Part shown: positions 59,271 to 64,000 of the stretch, piece by piece
How positions within the stretch are numbered: position 1 is the first letter of the stretch
How the letters are laid out: the number at the start of each line of letters is the position of its first letter
From: Verrucomicrobiota bacterium
Lineage (GTDB): Bacteria > Verrucomicrobiota > Verrucomicrobiia > JADLBR01
Length of the DNA stretch: 64,000 nt
NCBI GenBank assembly: GCA_029560585.1
Contig: JAKQKQ010000008.1
Location: 1 to 64,000 of the forward strand
Direction of reading: 5' to 3'
Made by a program: the position numbers and the translations under genes
Notes under the pieces: model-generated
What the model was told of the DNA's origin: nothing
Databases searched by the model: none
The model's input: the letters and a program-made list of their open reading frames with translations, nothing else

Positions 59271-61337
59271 ATGATTATCCGCGAGCTTTCAGAGGGCGTC
59301 TGCGTTTTGCGCCTGGATTTGCCACCCGTGAATACGCTCACGTTCCAGGCGCTGGATGAACTGGTGCAGGCGGTCCGAGAGGCCAACGGCGACCCATCGA
59401 TTGGATCGATCGTCATCACCGGGAGGCCCGATCATTTCAGCTCCGGGGCGGACATCGGGCTTTTCGAGAAGATCGGAGGCGCCGCTGACGCCGTGCGCAT
59501 CTCCCGGATTTTTCAGGAGGCGTTTGGGGAGATCGAAGGGTCGGCCAAGCCGGTTGCCGCGGCGGTGGCGGGCGCGATGATGGGAGGGGCGCTGGAGCTG
59601 GCGCTGGCGTGCCACGTTCGGGTCTGCACGGACTCGACGCGCTTCAGCATGCCAGAGGTCAATCTGGGCTTCAACCCGGGCGCGGGGGGCACACAGCGCC
59701 TTCCGCGCCTCGTTGGCCCTCACCCGGCCCTGCGGATGTTGCTCGCGGGTGAACCCATCAATGCCGGGGAGGCATTGGACATCGGGCTGGTGGATGCAGT
59801 GGTCGCGCCGGAGGCCCTCGTCGAAAAGGCCCGCTCCTTGGTCCGTTCGGTTGGCGTACCGGTGAGGACCGGGTCGCGCGCCGACAGGATTGCGGATCCA
59901 GAGGCCAATGCCACCGCATTCGCATGGGCCGAGAAGCACCTGAAGGGCGTGCGATCAGAACTCATCGCACCGCGCGAGATCGCCAGCGCGGTCCGCATCG
60001 GCATGGGTGAGGGTCTTGAGGCGGGGCTGAGGGCGGAGCAGGGGGCCTTTGCCCGGTGCATGGAGACCGCTGCCACCCGTAACAAGATCTATCTTTTCTT
60101 CGCGACTCGCCAGACGGCGAAGATCCCCGAATTGGATGGCATCAAGTCCGGGAAGATCGCGCGCGCGGCGGTCGTCGGCATGGGCTCGATGGGCACGGGT
60201 ATCGCGCACGCACTGATCATCGGAGGGGTGCCTGTCACCGTGCTGGACGAGAATGGGGCGGCGATCACCCGGGGGATCGACCGGATCACGAAGTCCATCG
60301 AGGGACGCGTCGAGAAGGGGAAACTGGCCGCCGGTCGTGCGGCGGGGATGCTGGGGTTGCTCAACGCCGGCGGCGGATGGCAGGACCTCGCCGGGGCCGA
60401 CATCGTGATCGAGGCCGTCTTCGAGGATCCTTCCGCGAAGCGCGCGGTGTATCGGCGGCTCGAGGAGGTGTGCGGCGGGGATGCGATCCTTGCGACCAAC
60501 ACGTCCACCATCTCGCTGGATGTCTTGGCCGGCGAGATGCGTCGCCCGGAACGATTGGTGGGCATGCATTTCTTCAATCCGGCCCATCGAATGCCGCTCG
60601 TCGAAGTGATTCGTCACGGGGGCACCGCGCCGCGGGTGATCGCCACCACCATCGCCCTGGCCAGGGCAATCCGAAAAACCCCGGTGCTGGTCAACAACCG
60701 GGAGGGCTTCATCGTTAACCGGCTCTTCATTCCCTACCTGAAGGAGGCGTTCTGGCTGCTGGAAGATGGCGCGGAGGCTGAAGCGATTGACCGGGCCATG
60801 GTCGAGTTCGGTTTTCCGATGGGACCCCTCGCGTTAATTGATATGGCGGGGATCGACATCCTCGTCGCGACCGATAGGGTCATGAGCCGGGCGTTCCCTC
60901 ACCACGGGGAACTCTCCCCCATTGCGGTGCGCCTGGTCGAGGGCGGGCACCTCGGGCAGAAGACCGGGGCGGGCGTTTACAAGTACGAGAAAGGCGCATA
61001 CACTGCCAGGTCCAGTGAGATCACGCGGCGACTGATCGCCGACGTGAGGGAAGAATTGAAACGCATGCCACGCCATGTGGACGACGTTGAGATCCGCGAG
61101 CGACTCGTGCTGCGCATGGTCGCGGAGGCCTCCCACGTCCTTGACGAGGGCGTCGCCCGCGGCGAGGCCGACCTCGATGTCGCCACCGTGCTCGGGATCG
61201 GTTTCCCCGACTTTTGCGGGGGCGTCATGCGGCATGCCCGCGACCTGGGCATCGGCGCGGTGAGGCGGCGGCTGAAGGAACTCGAGTCACGATTTGGCGC
61301 GCGGTTCGCGCCGGGCAATTTCTTGAACCAGAATTAA
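59271..61337 (+). CDS. FadB/FadJ-like enoyl-CoA hydratase / 3-hydroxyacyl-CoA dehydrogenase
   Basis: A 688-residue two-enzyme protein. The crotonase domain (about residues 5-190) has AGAMMGGALELALACHVRVC and FSMPEVNLGFNPGAGGTQRLPR, so both catalytic Glu residues are present. The NAD domain starts near residue 298 with AAVVGMGSMGTGIAHALIIGG. GMHFFNPAHRMPLVEVIRHGG near residue 430 holds the catalytic His and Glu. NREGFIVNRLFIPYLKEAFWLLEDG begins the C-terminal domain. It hydrates an enoyl-CoA and oxidises the hydroxyacyl-CoA. In this cluster it may treat products of the aryl-CoA route. Confidence 0.92.
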   Translation: MIIRELSEGVCVLRLDLPPVNTLTFQALDELVQAVREANGDPSIGSIVITGRPDHFSSGADIGLFEKIGGAADAVRISRIFQEAFGEIEGSAKPVAAAVAGAMMGGALELALACHVRVCTDSTRFSMPEVNLGFNPGAGGTQRLPRLVGPHPALRMLLAGEPINAGEALDIGLVDAVVAPEALVEKARSLVRSVGVPVRTGSRADRIADPEANATAFAWAEKHLKGVRSELIAPREIASAVRIGMGEGLEAGLRAEQGAFARCMETAATRNKIYLFFATRQTAKIPELDGIKSGKIARAAVVGMGSMGTGIAHALIIGGVPVTVLDENGAAITRGIDRITKSIEGRVEKGKLAAGRAAGMLGLLNAGGGWQDLAGADIVIEAVFEDPSAKRAVYRRLEEVCGGDAILATNTSTISLDVLAGEMRRPERLVGMHFFNPAHRMPLVEVIRHGGTAPRVIATTIALARAIRKTPVLVNNREGFIVNRLFIPYLKEAFWLLEDGAEAEAIDRAMVEFGFPMGPLALIDMAGIDILVATDRVMSRAFPHHGELSPIAVRLVEGGHLGQKTGAGVYKYEKGAYTARSSEITRRLIADVREELKRMPRHVDDVEIRERLVLRMVAEASHVLDEGVARGEADLDVATVLGIGFPDFCGGVMRHARDLGIGAVRRRLKELESRFGARFAPGNFLNQN

Positions 61338-61346
61338 GGAGAACAT

Positions 61347-62570
61347 ATGGCGGCCGAGCGAAAAGATTTTGAGTCCAACCAGGCCATGAGGCAGGTGATG
61401 AACAACTACTTCGTCGAGCTGACGAAGGGGGCCGAGAATGGGAAGAAGACGGCATGGTGCACCAGCGTGGGCCCCGCCGAGCTGCTGCTGTCGCTCGGTT
61501 TCAACGTATACTTCCCCGAGAATCACGGCGCGATGCTGGGCGCGAGCCGGATGGCGACCGATCTCATCCCCCTGGCCAACGCGCAGGGGTATTCGCCGGA
61601 CATCTGCTCTTATCTGACGGCCGACATCGGGTCGTACCTCGCGAAGCAGAGCCCGTTCCACAAGATGAAGCTGTCCGGTCCGCCGAGGGCCGACGTGCTG
61701 GTCTTCAACACCAACCAGTGCCGCGACGTGAAGGACTGGTTCCAGTTCTACGCCAGAGAGTGGGATGTCCCGTGCATCGGGATCCACTCCCCGCGCGCCC
61801 CGGGTGAACTGGACGGGGCCATGATCAAGGGTGTCGCCAGGCAGATCGAGCAGCTGGTCGAGCCGCTCGAGAAGGTCGCCGGACAGAAGTTCGACATCGA
61901 CCGATTGCGCGAGGTGATCGGGTCCTCGCGGCGGTGCACGGAGCTCTGGCGGGAGGTGCTGGAGACGGCCTCGAATGTGCCCTCGCCCATCAGCTTCTTC
62001 GACGAGACGATCCAGATGGGCCCGGCGGTGGTGCTGCGCGGCACGCAACCGGCCATCGATTATTACAGCCTCCTGTTGAAAGAGCTGAAGCAGCGGGTCG
62101 CCGACGGGGTCGCGGCCGTCGATGGCGAGTCGTTCCGCATATACTGGGAGGGCATGCCGATCTGGGGCAAACTCAAGGATCTCTCCACGCAGTTCATGCA
62201 CCTCAAGGCGTGCGTGGTCGCATCGACCTACTGCAACAGCTGGATCTTTGACGCACTCGATCCGCGGGATCCTTTCGAGAGCATGGCCCGCGCCTACTCG
62301 AGCATCTTCATCTGCCGCAGCGACGATCCGAAAGAGCGCTACATCGAGGAGATGGTCGAGAAGTACAAGGTCAACGGCATCCTCTATCACGATGCCAAGA
62401 CGTGCCCGAACAATTCCAATTGCCGCTATCAGATGCCGCAGCGGCTCCAGGCGAGGCTCGGCATCCCGTACATGATCGTCAACGGGGACCTCAACGACCT
62501 GCGCCTGTATTCGGACGAGCAGACCCGGACGAACATCGAGGCGTTCGTCGAACAGCTCGCGGAGGCCTGA
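61347..62570 (+). CDS. Benzoyl-CoA reductase / 2-hydroxyacyl-CoA dehydratase (HgdB/BcrC) family subunit
   Basis: A 407-residue Fe-S protein; AAGGAG precedes the start. WCTSVGPAELLLSLGFNVYFPENHGAML is the family opening with Cys38. DICSYLTADIGSYLA holds Cys87, NTNQCRDVKDW Cys125, and DAKTCPNNSNCRYQMPQRL Cys353 and Cys359. NGDLNDLRLYSDEQTRTNIEAFVEQL ends it as in benzoyl-CoA reductase B/C subunits. Such proteins do low-potential reductions or dehydrations driven by an ATPase activator. Known enzymes need two such subunits; only one is in the window. Double-cubane proteins, which are single-subunit relatives, are another possibility. Confidence 0.85.
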   Translation: MAAERKDFESNQAMRQVMNNYFVELTKGAENGKKTAWCTSVGPAELLLSLGFNVYFPENHGAMLGASRMATDLIPLANAQGYSPDICSYLTADIGSYLAKQSPFHKMKLSGPPRADVLVFNTNQCRDVKDWFQFYAREWDVPCIGIHSPRAPGELDGAMIKGVARQIEQLVEPLEKVAGQKFDIDRLREVIGSSRRCTELWREVLETASNVPSPISFFDETIQMGPAVVLRGTQPAIDYYSLLLKELKQRVADGVAAVDGESFRIYWEGMPIWGKLKDLSTQFMHLKACVVASTYCNSWIFDALDPRDPFESMARAYSSIFICRSDDPKERYIEEMVEKYKVNGILYHDAKTCPNNSNCRYQMPQRLQARLGIPYMIVNGDLNDLRLYSDEQTRTNIEAFVEQLAEA

Positions 62571-62655
62571 TCCGGGGGCCCGGTCCTGGAATGGCGAGAG
62601 ATGCCGGGAGGCCCGATGCCGCAGCGGAACGAACAGTCGCCCCCGTGATTCGAAC

Positions 62656-63444
62656 ATGAGCCACTACTGCGGCATAGACGTGGGCGCCTCCGCGGCCAAG
62701 CTGGTGCTTATCGATGGCGACGGGAAGATCGTGGCGCGCGCGCTCCGTCGCTCCGGCGTCGCCTATGCCGAGACCGCCGAGGCCTGCCTGACCGAGGCCC
62801 TCGCGAGCGCGGGACTGCGGAAAGAGGACGTGGCGCACGCGGTTTCCACCGGATACGGCCGCCACAACGTGCCGTGGGCCGGCGATTCCAGCACGGAGAT
62901 CGCCTGCCACGGGAAGGGCATCTTCCACTACTATCAGAAGGCGGTGTCGGTCATCGACATCGGCGCGCAGGATAACAAGGTCATCCATTTGGATGGCTCC
63001 GGGCGGCGCACGAACTTCAAGATGAACCGGAAGTGCGCGGCCGGCACCGGCGCCTTTCTGGAGGAGATCGCGTACCGGATGAACCTCGATGTCGGGGAAT
63101 TGGACCGGCTCGCGGAGAAGTCGACCAAGGATCTCTCCCTCGGCAGTTTCTGCACGGTTTTTGCGGCCACGGAGATCCTGGCGAGGATCCGGGATGGCGA
63201 GAGGGTCGAGGACATCGTCAAGGGGGCGTTCCGTTCGGTCGTGAAGAGGGTCATGGAGATGGACGTCATCGAGGGGGATCTGGCGGTGAGCGGCGGGGTG
63301 GTGGCACACAATCCCCTCCTCGTCACGCTCATCGGGGAGTCCTTTGGCCGCAGGCCGTTCGTGCCTCCGGAGCCACAGTTCGTGGGCGCGTTTGGCGCCG
63401 CTCTGTTTGCCAGGGAGAGAACAAGGAAGGAAGCGACGCCATGA
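62656..63444 (+). CDS. BadF/BcrD/HgdC-type activator ATPase
   Basis: A 262-residue ASKHA-fold ATPase. GIDVGASAAKLVLIDGDGKI is the first phosphate loop. CAAGTGAFLEEIA has Cys127, and LGSFCTVFAATEIL has Cys166. In homodimeric activators these two Cys hold one 4Fe-4S cluster between subunits. VSGGVVAHNPLLVTLIGE and FVGAFGAALFA are the C-terminal motifs. It should hydrolyse ATP to push single electrons into the HgdB/BcrC-type protein encoded just before it. The 85-base gap carries no obvious signal. Its stop overlaps the next ATG. Confidence 0.9.
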   Translation: MSHYCGIDVGASAAKLVLIDGDGKIVARALRRSGVAYAETAEACLTEALASAGLRKEDVAHAVSTGYGRHNVPWAGDSSTEIACHGKGIFHYYQKAVSVIDIGAQDNKVIHLDGSGRRTNFKMNRKCAAGTGAFLEEIAYRMNLDVGELDRLAEKSTKDLSLGSFCTVFAATEILARIRDGERVEDIVKGAFRSVVKRVMEMDVIEGDLAVSGGVVAHNPLLVTLIGESFGRRPFVPPEPQFVGAFGAALFARERTRKEATP

Positions 63445-64000
63445 TGATCGAGAACCCGCCGGCCGAGGTCTCCGGGGATGTCCTGATGCTCGGGACGAGC
63501 CCGTACCCCGTCTATTTGCTCAAAGGGGAGGGCGCGGGCGTGCTTGTCGAGGGCACGATCGGCGCGATGGGACCGATGGTCGCGGAGCAGTTGGAAAAAT
63601 TTGGCGTGCCCCTCGGCTACGTGAGGCGCGTGCTCGTGACCCACGCTCATCCCGACCACGTGATGGCCCTGCCGATGTTCCGGAACCTCTTCCCCGGGGC
63701 GATTTTCACGGCGTCGGAGCTGGCCGCGAAGACCCTGCAGGTTGAGAAGGCCGTCGGCTTTTTCGCGAAGATCGACGGGATGCTGACGGAGTCCTTGCTG
63801 AAGAGCGGGGTGATCGGGGAGCGCCACCGGCCCACCGCGTCGGTGGGGGCCACGATACCCATCGACGAGACTGTCGTGGAAGGCGACACGATCGAGACCG
63901 CGGGGCTCTCGCTGAAGGTCATGGCCACGCCGGGGCACAGCGACTGCAGCACGAGCTTCTTCGAGCCGGGCAGGCGCATCCTCGTGAGCGCCGACGTCAC
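63441..64000 (+). CDS. Metallo-beta-lactamase-fold hydrolase, 3' partial
   Basis: The frame opens at the ATG at 63441 (overlapping the ATPase stop) and runs off the window end, so 186 residues are visible. VLVTHAHPDHVMALPMF is the HxHxDH zinc motif, TPGHSDCSTSFFEPG adds the third metal His, and SADV at the edge would supply the bridging Asp. The fold covers thioesterases, lactonases and glyoxalase II enzymes. In an acyl-CoA cluster a thioesterase or ring-opening hydrolase role is plausible but unproven. Confidence 0.85.
   Translation, partial: MMIENPPAEVSGDVLMLGTSPYPVYLLKGEGAGVLVEGTIGAMGPMVAEQLEKFGVPLGYVRRVLVTHAHPDHVMALPMFRNLFPGAIFTASELAAKTLQVEKAVGFFAKIDGMLTESLLKSGVIGERHRPTASVGATIPIDETVVEGDTIETAGLSLKVMATPGHSDCSTSFFEPGRRILVSADV

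Overview
The window is 64 kb of GC-rich, densely coded bacterial chromosome. I see no rRNA, tRNA, CRISPR array, phage gene or intact insertion sequence. The gene content points to a heterotroph of the Planctomycetota/Verrucomicrobiota/Lentisphaerota sphere, or of Armatimonadota or Hydrogenedentota-like lineages. It has many Gfo/Idh/MocA oxidoreductases (several with twin-arginine signals), xylose-isomerase-like TIM barrels, secreted GH2, DUF4838 and GHL10 glycosidase-like proteins, sialidase-like propellers, a HEAT-repeat protein and a formylglycine-enzyme-fold protein. There is no SusC/SusD pair. This assignment is inference from family content, not from a marker gene.

Bases 1-24000 are a glycan and glycolipid degradation region. 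It holds secreted hydrolases (an alpha-toroid enzyme, GH2, DUF4838, a DUF5696-like protein and GHL10), a ceramidase-like protein, an M14-like peptidase, two sialidase-like proteins, four Gfo/Idh oxidoreductases or dehydrogenase relatives and one isomerase. It is controlled locally by an IclR regulator and a GntR/LacI-type regulator. A 39-bp operator module occurs twice around the GntR gene, and a nested dyad overlaps the IclR promoter.

Bases 24083-42065 are a divergent XylR/AraC regulator facing a 15-gene, 16.7-kb operon. The operon encodes two MFS transporters, two sugar isomerase/epimerases, an FSA-type aldolase, a FucI-like isomerase, an IolB-like isomerase, an FGGY kinase, NagB, a polysaccharide deacetylase, a GlcD/Fe-S protein pair and two Gfo/Idh enzymes. 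It looks like a complete sugar or inositol/amino-sugar catabolic route whose substrate I cannot name. A second transporter plus GlcD/GlcF set follows (42635-46660).

Bases 46790-56354 are mostly minus strand: a HEAT-repeat protein, three Tat-signal Gfo/Idh proteins, a radical SAM protein and a formylglycine-enzyme-fold protein. A lone archaeal-type adenylate kinase sits on the plus strand.

Bases 56538-64000 carry acyl-CoA chemistry that suggests an anaerobic or facultative lifestyle. The genes are a phenylacetate-CoA-ligase-like enzyme with a tandem-ACT partner, a FadB-like bifunctional enzyme, a benzoyl-CoA reductase/HgdB-type Fe-S protein with its ASKHA activator ATPase, and a metallo-beta-lactamase-fold gene cut off by the window end. 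A decayed nucleotidyltransferase/antitoxin-like pair and a striking 225-bp composite palindromic element interrupt this cluster. Several families of dispersed palindromic repeats lie in the intergenic gaps.
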